From Enterococcus quebecensis (GTDB lineage Bacteria; Bacillota; Bacilli; Lactobacillales; Enterococcaceae): a stretch of DNA of 64,000 nt. This document shows positions 30,039 through 38,672 of this stretch, in pieces. The stretch is from assembly GCF_001730365.1 (NCBI RefSeq), contig NZ_MIKB01000014.1, forward strand, positions 124,001 through 188,000, written 5' to 3'. The notes beneath the pieces are model-generated. The model had not been told where the DNA came from. It worked only from the letters and a program-made list of their open reading frames with translations, and did not search any database. Position numbers and translations under genes: made by a program. Each line of letters begins with the position of its first letter. Position 1 is the first letter of the stretch.

Positions 30039-30082
30039 AACCGTTCAACTCCCTATTAAACAAGGCTTTTCAAGCCTCTTAT

Positions 30083-30110
30083 TTTTTGTGAGAACATTTT
30101 TGAGAACAAT
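30083..30110. repeat. Integrase arm-type repeats, right end 1
   Basis: GTGAGAACA and TTGAGAACA 11 bases apart. The same GAGAACA/GGAACA motif recurs near the other island ends (37,553-37,580; 39,825-39,842; and inside the left-end hairpins), as expected for recombinase arm sites. Confidence 0.55.
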
Positions 30111-30145
30111 AGATCATAGTTTACTTCGTTACGATTAACACGTGC

Positions 30146-30208
30146 AAATCGTAAACGTTACACTTATAACGCAAAATATACTTTAGCAGAATAAAAAATT
30201 CTAGTCAA
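30146..30208 (-). promoter_or_regulatory. Island-borne Zur-box promoter driving adcB
   Basis: Minus-strand promoter: -35 TTGACT (30208-30203), 17-base spacer, -10 TAAAGT (30185-30180). Thirteen bases further in is a Zur-box-like sequence, AAATCGTAA-N3-TTACACTTA (30146-30166); its left half is perfect. Geometry and sequence match the adcA promoter at 61.7 kb. It lies just after the integrase stop and points into adcB. Confidence 0.75.
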
Positions 30209-30221
30209 GAGTAAATTATTT

Positions 30222-31374
30222 CTAGTTTATTTGATCTAATTTTTTCACAAGTTCTACATCTTGATTTGGGTATAAATGAGAATAGGTTCCTAACGTCATT
30301 TCTATATTTGCGTGCCCTAACCTCTCTTGTATCATTTTTGGATTTTCTCCCAAATGAACAAGCATACTTGCATGTGAATGTCTTAAATCATGAATGCTAA
30401 TAAAGGGTAACTCCAATTTTTTCTGTAATGTCCTAAATTTCTTCCACATCCATCCTTGATCTAGAAATGTACCATCATGGCTAAACACTAACTCTACATT
30501 TCCTACTTTTGATTGATATTCTTTCCATATGCAAATTAGCTTTAAAGTTTTACTATCTAAGTATAGCTCTCTTTCACTGCTTTTTGTCTTAGGTGTTGAA
30601 AGGTATTGCTCATTTTTATGTTTAGCCACATTACCTAACATATATTCAACTTACCATTATTTAAATTTATATTTTCCCATAATAACGTAGCATTTTCACC
30701 AAATCTTAGACCTGTAGAAAATAAAAATCTAAAATACAAGTAATGAAAAAAATCATAATATTGATTATACGCCAATTTTTCTTTTCTCATTATTTGAATT
30801 TCAAGTTCTGGTGTAAAAATTTTTAAAATCACTAACAGTCCAAAATTTTATTTTTTTCGGATTAACTCGGACTCTACCTACTTCTCTGAAAGGATTTTCT
30901 TGAACTAAATCAAATTTTTTTGCCCTACCCCACCCAGATCATACCACCTAATGAGAACAACAGGTTTATATAGCTTCCACTTAAATTTTCAGATACTAAC
31001 TGACTTTGAAGTAATTGTACCTCTAGTTTAGTTACCTCTCTAAGATTTTTGTCATTAAATATAGACAACCTTTCTTTCAAATACAATACTCTCCTATTGT
31101 AAGTATTCGGTTTAACTTGTGATTGATACCATGGCAAAAATACAGAATCAGTAAATTCTTTGAAAGTCATGTTTTCGTTAGTTTTATCACCTATATTTTC
31201 TTATTGAAATTCCTACAAAAGCATAAACTCCATATACGCCTTCTTTGCTTCTCGTTCTGTTTTAACCCCCCTCTTAGTCTTTGTTCTTCTTTTTCCTGTA
31301 TGTGGATCATTACCTAAACTAGCTTTACAATACCAACCGTTATTATCTTTATAAACATTTGATTTTCTAGCCAT
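30222..31374 (-). pseudogene. Broken tyrosine integrase
   Basis: All parts of a phage-type tyrosine recombinase are recognisable but in different frames: N-terminal AP2-like DNA-binding domain (MARKSNVYKDNNGWYCKASLG, start at 31374 behind AGAGG), core-binding domain (about 31170-30950), and catalytic domain with TGLRFGE, HDLRHSH and TYSHLY (catalytic Tyr). A nonsense codon at about 31213 and frame changes near 30,935 and 30,640 inactivate it. It overlaps the 3' end of the DUF3173 gene, the usual int-xis arrangement. Confidence 0.88.
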
Positions 31375-31378
31375 AGAG

Positions 31379-31582
31379 TTAAACCTCTTTTCCTGTTCCA
31401 AACTCAAAACCAAGCATTTCCTCAACAAACCAACATGGGATGCGCCCAACCCTATTGCCTAAATAGAACACACACCCACGTTCAACCATTTCTTTTTTTG
31501 CTGATTTAATAATTATTCGTGCTTGATACTCACAGTAGCCTCTAGCTATCAAATCTTGTTTTGTACATGTTTCTACCTTCAT
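31379..31582 (-). CDS. DUF3173 family protein, likely excisionase/directionality factor
   Basis: A 67-residue basic protein (CTKQDLIARGYCEYQARIIIKSAKKEMVERG...) of the small family found directly before integrases in streptococcal and enterococcal islands. The reading frame is intact, but no ribosome-binding site is visible: sequence upstream of the start belongs to an unrelated gene remnant, so the gene is probably cut off from its promoter. Confidence 0.7.
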   Translation of the reverse strand: MKVETCTKQDLIARGYCEYQARIIIKSAKKEMVERGCVFYLGNRVGRIPCWFVEEMLGFEFGTGKEV

Positions 31583-31712
31583 CACTATTTTAGAAGATAT
31601 TGGCGACTACGATCATGCAAAAAACGTTAAAGCAGAAGTCAAAGATTTAACTCACCATAAAGATATAAATACTAACGCTTCTTATTCTGTTGGACTAATT
31701 AAAGAAAGTTAG
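31578..31712 (+). pseudogene. 3' fragment of a small island gene
   Basis: An open frame FITILEDIGDYDHAKNV...YSVGLIKES that is clearly paralogous to the C-terminal half of the 70-residue gene at 37985 (ITILEDIGDSEHAKNV...YSVGLIKES). The 5' half is missing; homology begins at the DUF3173 start, marking a deletion junction. Confidence 0.75.
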
Positions 31713-31731
31713 TTATACGTTTCTGACTAAT

Positions 31732-31776
31732 TAAAAAAACTACCGTGAACATTTGTGAGAACAACAGGTCTTTTTT
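31732..31776. terminator. Left-end terminator, degenerate island
   Basis: Imperfect hairpin with AAAAAAACTACC and CAGGTCTTTTTT around GTGAACATTTGTGAGAACA. Aligns with the left ends at 37361, 39629 and 59790, including the following ACAAAACAAGATTG block. Confidence 0.65.
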
Positions 31777-31850
31777 AATTCCTCTATACAAAACAAGATT
31801 GATAGAAACGCTTATTTTAAAGTATTTTCTATTTAATTATTACTAATTAT

Positions 31851-31872
31851 AAACTCATTTACCACTCATCAT
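31851..31872 (-). repeat. Degenerate attachment core
   Basis: Follows the left-end sequence exactly where a core is expected but reads AAACTCATTTACCACTC; only the first half matches. The right end that should follow is missing, suggesting a deletion that fused two islands. Confidence 0.55.
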
Positions 31873-32032
31873 AAACCAAATAGAAAAAGCAATGATTGCT
31901 AACATTAGAGCAAACAATCATTGCTGTTCTTACTTATTAAATATGACAAGATAATACTAAGAGCTTATTTAACCAACTACTAATCTCACTAGGTATTCAG
32001 AAAAATATCATTAGTCTATTGATAACAACACT

Positions 32033-34078
32033 TTATTGCGGTTTCTCAAATGTATATCCATTATTTGTTGCAAATGATATTTCTCGACCATCGTTCATTG
32101 TCAGATAGCTATGCGTCGAATATAGCCCATACTGATCATAAATACTTAGGTCAATTCGTGCTTGATACGTAGTTTCATTTATCTTTGTTGCCATATGCCA
32201 TATTTTATTCGGTGTATTGTTGTGTGACCATGTTGGATACTCCACTTTTTTAATAGCTGCTAATTGTTCCGATGTTCCTGTAAATGTCGATGTCAGAACT
32301 GCTATATTTCCCTCTAATACCACTGTCGTTGTTCCTGTTGGTATCGCTGGTGGATCTAGTACATAACCATTATTTTTTGCAAATGATATTTCTCGACCAT
32401 CGTTCATTGTCAGATAACTGTGCGTCGAATATAGCCCATACTGATCATAAACACTTAGGTCAATTCGTGCTTGATACGTAGTTTCATTTATCTTTGTTGC
32501 CATATGCCATATTTTATTCGGTGTATTGTTGTGTGACCATGTTGGATACTCCACTTTTTTAATAGCTGCTAATTGTTCCGATGTTCCTGTAAATGTCGAT
32601 GTCAGAACTGCTATATTTCCCTCTAATACCACTGTCGTTGTTCCTGTTGGTATCGCTGGTGGATCTAGTACATAACCATTATTTTTTGCAAATGATTTTT
32701 GGTAACCATCTTTGTTTGTAATATAACTATGGGTTGAGTATAACCCATATTGATTGTAAGTACTTAGATCAACTCTTGCTTGGTACGTAGTTTCATTTAT
32801 CTTTGTTGCCATATGCCATACTTTATTTGATGTGTTATTATGTGACCACGTTGGATATTCTACTTTCTTTATAGCTGCTAACTGTTCAGGTGTTCCTGTA
32901 AATGTTGATGTTAATACCGCCGTACTTCCTTCCAATTCTACAGTTGTTGTTCCTTCTGGAAATATAGGAGGATTTAACGTGTATCCATTATTATTAGCAA
33001 ATGATTTTTGGTAACCGTCTTTATTTGTGATGTAACTATGAGTTGAATACAATCCATATTGTTTGTAGGTACTTAAGGCTATACGCGCTTGATACGTAGT
33101 CTCGTTTATCTTCGTTGCCGTGTGCCATAGTTTATTAGCCGAATTGTTATGTGACCATGTTGGATATTCCACTTTCTTTATGGCTGCTAATTGCTGTGAT
33201 GTTCCTGCAAATATAGATGTTACAACAGCAACGTCTCCTTCCAACTCAACAGTCGTTGTCCCTTCTGGAAATATAGGAGGATTTAATGTGTATCCATTAT
33301 TATTAGCAAAAGTAGATTGACGCCCGTCACTCATTGTTACATAGCTGTGAGTCGAATACAATCCATACTGCTTATATATACTAAAATCAACTTGAGCTTG
33401 ATACGTATTACTGTTTATTTTTTTAGCAGTGTGCCATATTTTATTAGCTGTATTATTGTGTGACCATGTTGGATATTCTACTTTCTTAATAGCTGCTAAT
33501 TGTTCCGATGTTCCAGTGAACGTTGAGGTAATTGTGACCATAGTTCCTTCTTTACTTACTGTTGTTTTTCCAGTTGGAACAGGTATAGTTACTGCCATGT
33601 CTTTAAAATGAATGTAGGCATCTGGATCATTTTTATTTATCCAACGTGTCTTATAAGTACCCGAACCAGCAGGATTATTATATTCTTCAATTTGCACCTG
33701 ATCTCCTTTAATATCTGCTACCCACGCAACATGATATTTTCCTGTCCACTGTGCAACAGATCCTATCTTAGGTGTATTATCAACACGATAACCTTGTCTT
33801 CTAGCATTATTTGCCCATTGGTTGGCATTCCAATCCAACCCACCATTACGAATATCAAATTTATTAACTTTGCTTAATCTATTTGCCACAAACGAAGTAC
33901 AATACCTTGTGTAAAGTCTCCAATCGTCAATTGCACCACCTAATGGCAGATTTTTCCATTTAGTAGGATAATCATCACCAATAACTGCCGCTTCAACTTC
34001 TTTAGTTTGCAACACCCCAAATGTACTTATAAATATCATACAAATTAAAACAAACAAATGAGTTTTTTTGTTTTTCAC
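32033..34078 (-). CDS. Secreted CHAP-domain peptidoglycan hydrolase with five Bsp-like repeats
   Basis: A 681-residue secreted protein from a GTG start (GGAG 9 bases before). After the signal peptide (about 1-31) comes a CHAP amidase/endopeptidase domain with catalytic Cys in YTRYCTSF (Cys60) and His in KYHVAWV (His116). Five repeats of about 103 residues follow, each containing TGTxEQLAAIKKVEYPTWSHNN and QYGLYSTHSY, resembling GBS Bsp-like repeats seen in streptococcal and enterococcal cell-wall proteins. No sorting signal; the repeats may bind the wall. Likely cargo: a wall-cleaving enzyme or lytic factor. Confidence 0.85.
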   Translation of the reverse strand: MKNKKTHLFVLICMIFISTFGVLQTKEVEAAVIGDDYPTKWKNLPLGGAIDDWRLYTRYCTSFVANRLSKVNKFDIRNGGLDWNANQWANNARRQGYRVDNTPKIGSVAQWTGKYHVAWVADIKGDQVQIEEYNNPAGSGTYKTRWINKNDPDAYIHFKDMAVTIPVPTGKTTVSKEGTMVTITSTFTGTSEQLAAIKKVEYPTWSHNNTANKIWHTAKKINSNTYQAQVDFSIYKQYGLYSTHSYVTMSDGRQSTFANNNGYTLNPPIFPEGTTTVELEGDVAVVTSIFAGTSQQLAAIKKVEYPTWSHNNSANKLWHTATKINETTYQARIALSTYKQYGLYSTHSYITNKDGYQKSFANNNGYTLNPPIFPEGTTTVELEGSTAVLTSTFTGTPEQLAAIKKVEYPTWSHNNTSNKVWHMATKINETTYQARVDLSTYNQYGLYSTHSYITNKDGYQKSFAKNNGYVLDPPAIPTGTTTVVLEGNIAVLTSTFTGTSEQLAAIKKVEYPTWSHNNTPNKIWHMATKINETTYQARIDLSVYDQYGLYSTHSYLTMNDGREISFAKNNGYVLDPPAIPTGTTTVVLEGNIAVLTSTFTGTSEQLAAIKKVEYPTWSHNNTPNKIWHMATKINETTYQARIDLSIYDQYGLYSTHSYLTMNDGREISFATNNGYTFEKPQ
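32041..33590. repeat. Five tandem 309-bp coding repeats
   Basis: Period 309 bases (103 codons). The two repeats nearest the 3' end are almost identical, the others progressively diverged, consistent with repeated duplication and recombination inside the CHAP-protein gene. Confidence 0.85.
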
Positions 34079-34495
34079 CCTGACACTCTCCTATTCTAGT
34101 AACTCCATTTAATAAATACTAAACATATTACATTGTTTATTTATGTTAAGCAGCTATTTTGTAGACTTAGTACTTGATAAGTAGTGTAAGTACTAATAAT
34201 GCTGCTAATTTTAAAAGTAATTTATAACTCTTCTTTTTACACCCTTAGCAAGTGAGTGTACCGAGTAACATCGTTCATATGAAATAGTCTAATTATTTAA
34301 TTTTATTTATCTCTATCTGTTTCACAAAAATAATATATAGCATGTTTTTATTTACTATAAATATACTATAAAAAATTTAAGTGGAGAGCTGCTCAAGCGT
34401 ACCACTTAAAAATAACTCTATTCCATTAAATAAAGTCTGTTTTAAAACTAGACATTTCAATAATCTTCATTTGTTTCTTTTATAATATATATTGG
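34079..34495. other. Intergenic region upstream of CHAP gene
   Basis: About 415 A/T-rich bases. It should contain the CHAP gene promoter. AAGTACTTGATAAGTAG-type short repeats are present, but I see no gene and no convincing terminator. Confidence 0.4.
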
Positions 34496-35269
34496 TCACG
34501 TTTTCGTTTCCAAAAATATTTTCCCTATAATCCCTAGACAAAGTAATTGCAGTCCATCAACAAATAAAATAATACAAACCATTGACGGCCAACCACTAGT
34601 CGGATCACCTTTAATGATTGTTCTAAAGAAAATTATAAACATCGCAAGTACAGAGCCAATACATGAAAATGCACCGACATAAGAAGCGATATTAATGGTG
34701 CTTCTGAAAAGTTTACAATGCCATCAATAGAGTATCCAAAAAGACCACGAAGTAGCTCCCACCACGCGCTCTCGATTTCCATAAGATAGATATTCGGTGT
34801 TAAAACCAACCCAACTAAAGATCCCTTTTGAAAAACGATTATATTCTGTTAATTCTAAAATTCCATCAACCATTTGACGAGTCATTAGACGAAAATCTCT
34901 AGCCCCATCAACCATTTCAGTATCATCAATTTTATTAACCAAGCGATAAAATAGCTTAGCAAAAAAACTACGGATAACCGGCTCTCCTTCACGATCGCCA
35001 CGCCTTGTCCAAATACAATCTAAATCTTTATTTTCTTCTAACATCTTAATCATTTTTGGTAATAATTCTGGAGGGTCTTGTAAATCGACATCCATTACTG
35101 TCACTAAACTACCTTTGGCTTCTTTCAATCCAGCATACAGTCCAGCTTCTTTGCCAAAATTTCTTGAAAAAGAAAGATAGCGAACTTTGTCCGGATATTC
35201 TTTATAAAGTTTTCTTAAGGTATCTAAGGTACGGTCTTTCGATCCGTCATTAATAAAAATATACTCCAA
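34496..35269 (-). pseudogene. Broken GtrB-like glycosyltransferase family 2
   Basis: Resembles bactoprenol glucosyltransferases (GtrB): FINDGSKDRTLDTL, DVDLQDPPELLPKMI and DFRLMTR are present. It lacks the N-terminal 30-35 residues (no start or ribosome-binding site before 35269) and is frameshifted twice near 34,745 and 34,705. The C-terminal two membrane segments (SYVGAFSCIGSVLAMFIIFF and WPSMVCIILFVDGLQLL) remain readable in another frame down to a TGA at 34496. A decayed gene, probably once paired with the next membrane glycosyltransferase. Confidence 0.85.
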
Positions 35270-35321
35270 AGAATTCGTTCATATTTAAAATAAAAATTAT
35301 TTTCTAAATAACAAATATTTC

Positions 35322-36935
35322 TTATTTCAAATATAGTTTGTTGTGCTTTAGCAACCAGATAGCAATAACAATCCACCATACCATGGAAATAGCCACAGAT
35401 AACTTACTCAACATAGAATATCTAAAAACAACTTTTATATTATTTTCACCTGATACTGACATGATAGAAATCATTGGGTGATTAGCTTGAGAAATATCTA
35501 CTTTCTTTTCATTAATAAAAACTTGCATACCTTTATAAAAATAGATGGGTAATATTAGTTCATCAGATTTAGTTGTAATCACTTTAAATTTATATTCATT
35601 TTCAGTTACTACTCTATCAGTTTGTTTTGGAACACCGTCAATACTTACAAGATGGTCATTTGTTAAATAATCATACTTTTCATATCCAACAGGCTTGTAA
35701 TTATCAGTTTTATAACTACTAATTATATTGGGAATATCATCCGAACCTATTCTATTATTAACGAAGGGAGAATGTGAAATGGAATACACGTTTATAAAAA
35801 TTAAAATAATAGCTGTAATACATACTCCCACCATCTTTAATTCATCTTTTTTTAAAAGATTTTTAATCACATAACTAGAAATAAAAGACAAGAACAGTGT
35901 TGCTATACTCATCAATCTCCATGGAAATTGAATCAATATGATCGGTGTTTCCTGTACAAGTTTCCAAGGAAAAAGCTTTGTTGTCATCAATAAAGTCAAT
36001 ATACCTAGAATTAGTATATATTTATATTGTGTTTTCAATTTGAAAAAAAGGAGCAACGTAATAGTTGTTAATATCAATAGAATAATTCCAAAAGAATATG
36101 TTGTAAAATCTTGTCTGACAGCCCCTAAAATCAACTGCTTCATTGTGAGCGCTCTATTATCTAAATCTGACCATCCAGGAGGTGTTATTCTTTGAAAAGT
36201 TTGTTCTTCAAGTAACGAAATAAAAAAAGGCAATGATAAAATAACAGAACTTATACCAGCTTTTAGAAAAGATATGGTGATTTCCTTTTTATAACTTAAC
36301 TTACTCACCATAGCAGATATGTAAAAGACAAGAATAAAAACAAAAGTAATAATAGTAGACAATACATGCGTATAAATAAGCAATGAGAAACCAACACTTA
36401 AGAGAAGCCATTCATCTTTTTTTTGTAATATGATTCCATATGCTGCACCAAACACTAAAGGTAAAAATGCAATGCCGATAACTTCTCCAAGTGCTCCTCT
36501 AAAAAAGATACTTAGGGTTCTATACATAGAGAACGTATAAATTAAGGAAAAAAATACACTAACAAATTTTTCTTTATATATTCTATACATACAGAAATAA
36601 GAGCATAGTAACGTTACAAAAGTAATGAAAAATAAATACATATTGTACGCACTTGCCATATTATTTGATATTTTAAAGAAAAGGTACGCAGGCAGAACTG
36701 TCAACCAACCATAAAATATATTGATTGGCTGCCCATATGAACCAAACGTATCAAAGTTTGTTGGGGAAAAAAATACATCAGACAAACTGTATATACGACT
36801 CAACTGAAATTCAAGGTCAAAAGTTTTAATGATATCATTATTTTTGAATTGGGTTATACCATAGATATAACTTAGCACAATAAATAACCCTAGAACATGA
36901 TAATGAGTAACTTTGATAGAACTTATTTTTTTCAT
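35322..36935 (-). CDS. Polytopic membrane protein, YfhO/GT-C-like
   Basis: A 537-residue protein with about eleven membrane helices and a C-terminal extracytoplasmic beta region before a last helix. It resembles the YfhO-like or 6-pyruvoyl-tetrahydropterin-synthase-related membrane proteins, thought to be GT-C glycosyltransferases that use lipid-linked sugars. GTGAGGG precedes the ATG. It lies next to the broken GtrB-like gene, so the pair probably glycosylated a wall polymer; with the GtrB partner broken its function may be lost. Confidence 0.65.
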   Translation of the reverse strand: MKKISSIKVTHYHVLGLFIVLSYIYGITQFKNNDIIKTFDLEFQLSRIYSLSDVFFSPTNFDTFGSYGQPINIFYGWLTVLPAYLFFKISNNMASAYNMYLFFITFVTLLCSYFCMYRIYKEKFVSVFFSLIYTFSMYRTLSIFFRGALGEVIGIAFLPLVFGAAYGIILQKKDEWLLLSVGFSLLIYTHVLSTIITFVFILVFYISAMVSKLSYKKEITISFLKAGISSVILSLPFFISLLEEQTFQRITPPGWSDLDNRALTMKQLILGAVRQDFTTYSFGIILLILTTITLLLFFKLKTQYKYILILGILTLLMTTKLFPWKLVQETPIILIQFPWRLMSIATLFLSFISSYVIKNLLKKDELKMVGVCITAIILIFINVYSISHSPFVNNRIGSDDIPNIISSYKTDNYKPVGYEKYDYLTNDHLVSIDGVPKQTDRVVTENEYKFKVITTKSDELILPIYFYKGMQVFINEKKVDISQANHPMISIMSVSGENNIKVVFRYSMLSKLSVAISMVWWIVIAIWLLKHNKLYLK

Positions 36936-37360
36936 AGCAAACCCTCACAAATTTAATAGTGTTTAAACGTTTTCAATTTAATATAACAACATTTCAATTA
37001 ATTTTAATTAAAAATAAATTGCTCCTTTTATGCATCAATTCACATGAAGCTTTACCTCTTCATAAACAAAAAGTATATCAAAAATAAACCCAACCTATTA
37101 ATAATAACATAGCCAGAATAATTTGACACTTAGAATATAAAATAATTTACAAAAAATTTTTACTAATATCATGAACAAAACTAACTTATTTAATCTATTT
37201 GATTCTAAGAAAAAATCCATATGGATTCGTAACATCTACAGTAGTAATTATTTCATGTATACAATCGATAGTTACATTTTATCAAATTTATTAATTTGAT
37301 GAGCAACCTTAGAAAGAACTAAATGTCATTTATTGTCATATTTTCTCCAATATAGTACAT
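36936..37360. other. Intergenic A/T-rich region
   Basis: About 425 bases between the membrane protein gene and the island left end. No ORF with a ribosome-binding site and no strong hairpin seen. Confidence 0.4.
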
Positions 37361-37408
37361 AAAAAAATACTTACTGAGAACATTCATGAGAACAGTAAGT
37401 ATTTTTTT
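37361..37408. terminator. Left-end terminator at 37.4 kb
   Basis: AAAAAAATACTTACT and its complement around GAGAACATTCATGAGAAC. It combines a bidirectional terminator with two GAGAAC-type repeats. Downstream (leftward) of the 37.6-kb Zur promoter and the stub adcB start. Confidence 0.8.
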
Positions 37409-37464
37409 CATTCATTTGTACAAAACAAGATTGATAGAAACGCTTATATTACAGTGTTTTTGCT

Positions 37465-37506
37465 TTAACTATTACTAATTATGAACTCATATGAAAGCAT
37501 CTCCAA
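37465..37506 (-). pseudogene. Stub adcB start (13 codons)
   Basis: AAGGAGG, 9 bases, then TTG GAG ATG: encodes [13 protein letters not shown] and stops. The first eight codons are those of AdcB; the rest is island left-end sequence. Created by island insertion between the promoter and adcB. Confidence 0.5.
37483..37504 (-). repeat. Attachment core, internal copy
   Basis: Exact 22-bp copy of the core at 30015, flanked by left-end sequence on the left and right-end sequence on the right, as at a junction of two tandem islands. Confidence 0.9.
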
Positions 37507-37616
37507 AATCTTATTCCTCCTTGTTACACAAGGCTCTAGAAGCCTAGTTTATTTTTTTTGGAACAGTTGTGAGAACAACAGATTCTCTTACTATGCCTAT
37601 TACGCTTTAAAAATAC

Positions 37617-37679
37617 AAATTGTAAGAATTACGATTAAACAGCAAGATATACTTTAGCATTATAAAAACGACTAGTCAA
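37617..37679 (-). promoter_or_regulatory. Island-borne Zur-box promoter, second copy
   Basis: -35 TTGACT (37679-37674), 17-base spacer, -10 TAAAGT (37656-37651), Zur-like AAATTGTAA-N3-TTACGATTA (37617-37637), with the same spacing as the copies at 30.2 and 39.9 kb. It now drives only a 13-codon adcB stub followed by the 37.4-kb terminator. Confidence 0.75.
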
Positions 37680-37689
37680 GAGAATTATT

Positions 37690-37805
37690 CTAAATAATTT
37701 GATTCAATCTTTCTATAACATCTACATCTTCATTTGGATATAAATGTGAGTATATTCCCAACGTCATTTCGATGTTTTCATAACTTAATCTCTCTTGAAT
37801 CATTT
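37690..37805 (-). pseudogene. Integrase 3' remnant
   Basis: Aligns with the last 40 codons of the integrase at 30222 (leucine/Asn-rich end, Tyr region YPNEDV... and SYENIEM). The remaining 90% is gone; an unrelated plus-strand fragment abuts it at about 37806. Confidence 0.75.
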
Positions 37806-37988
37806 GAGGTTATACCGAAACAACTTAACGTTCAGACGGAAGAATTTTTCGCATTAACAAGTTGGGAGGATCAACAAGAAATTTTTAATCATCTCTATTA
37901 TTATTGTGGTAACCATCCAAACAACCAATCTACAAAAAAGAAAATCCTAGAAAGTTACTATCAAATAGTAACTATAGTTATCGCATGA
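37806..37988 (+). pseudogene. 5'-truncated island gene
   Basis: An open frame of about 60 codons, EVIPKQLNVQTEEFFALTSW..., with no start of its own: it is fused to the integrase remnant. It ends in ATGA overlapping the 70-residue gene. Possibly the C-terminus of a helix-rich regulator; not identified. Confidence 0.55.
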
Positions 37989-38197
37989 ATTTGAAATATC
38001 TCGAAAATTTAGCTGATTGGTTACAAACTGGAGAACTTAAATATATGCAACAAATCAATAATTTTATAACAATTTTAGAAGATATTGGCGATTCTGAACA
38101 TGCTAAAAATGTCAACAATGAAGTGAAAGAATTGACGCACAATAAAGATAGCATTGAGAACGTTTCATACTCTGTCGGACTCATTAAAGAAAGCTAA
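37985..38197 (+). CDS. Small helical island protein, unknown
   Basis: 70 residues (MNLKYLENLADWLQTGELKY...), predicted all-helical and acidic. The start overlaps the stop of the truncated upstream frame (ATGA), so the two were a translationally coupled pair. A paralogous 3' fragment at 31578 occupies the same place relative to an island left end. Its function is unknown; the recurring position suggests an island core gene, such as a regulator partner. Confidence 0.5.
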   Translation: MNLKYLENLADWLQTGELKYMQQINNFITILEDIGDSEHAKNVNNEVKELTHNKDSIENVSYSVGLIKES

Positions 38198-38206
38198 AAA
38201 ATAAAG

Positions 38207-38253
38207 AAAAAAGACCTACTAAGAATATTCGTGCAAGAATAGTAGGTCTTTTT
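38207..38253. terminator. Terminator resembling an island left end
   Basis: AAAAAAGACCTACT and complement around AAGAATATTCGTGCAAGAAT. Same arms as the left-end terminators at 39629 and 59790, but the following ACAAAACAAGATTG block and core are missing; a partial left end. Confidence 0.75.
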
Positions 38254-38258
38254 GATGT

Positions 38259-38672
38259 TTATTTTGAAGTAAGTTCAATAGGAACAGATAGTCCGCCATT
38301 CCCTTCAATATTTGAAGCAAATTGATATGTTATTGTAGATTTCCCTTTGATTTCAATACGGCAGGTACTCTTATTATTAGTGAAAATAAAACTATTTCCT
38401 TTTGATTTCTCATCATAGTTATAAAACATGCTATTTTTTTCTCCATCTTCAATAATCTCCAATTTTTTCATATCTTTACTTTTAAAGACAACATTTGTAT
38501 TTTGACTTTCATTTTTCCAATGTTTATCTAATAAAAAACGGAAAATATATTCTTTAGCTGATACTTGTTCTTCTTTAGGCTTAGATACTTTTGGAAAAAA
38601 AAGAAGGACTGCCACAACTAGTATAATAAAGAGACAAATAACTATTGGAAATTTCTTATTGATGTTTCCCAT
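38259..38672 (-). CDS. Small membrane-anchored protein, unknown
   Basis: 137 residues: one N-terminal membrane helix (about 9-27) and an extracytoplasmic domain rich in beta strands. AGGAGGG lies 8 bases before its ATG inside the previous gene, which it overlaps by 31 bases. The close coupling to a papain-like protein gene invites comparison with staphostatin-type inhibitor genes beside staphopains, but I see no sequence motif to support that. Confidence 0.55.
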   Translation of the reverse strand: MGNINKKFPIVICLFIILVVAVLLFFPKVSKPKEEQVSAKEYIFRFLLDKHWKNESQNTNVVFKSKDMKKLEIIEDGEKNSMFYNYDEKSKGNSFIFTNNKSTCRIEIKGKSTITYQFASNIEGNGGLSVPIELTSK

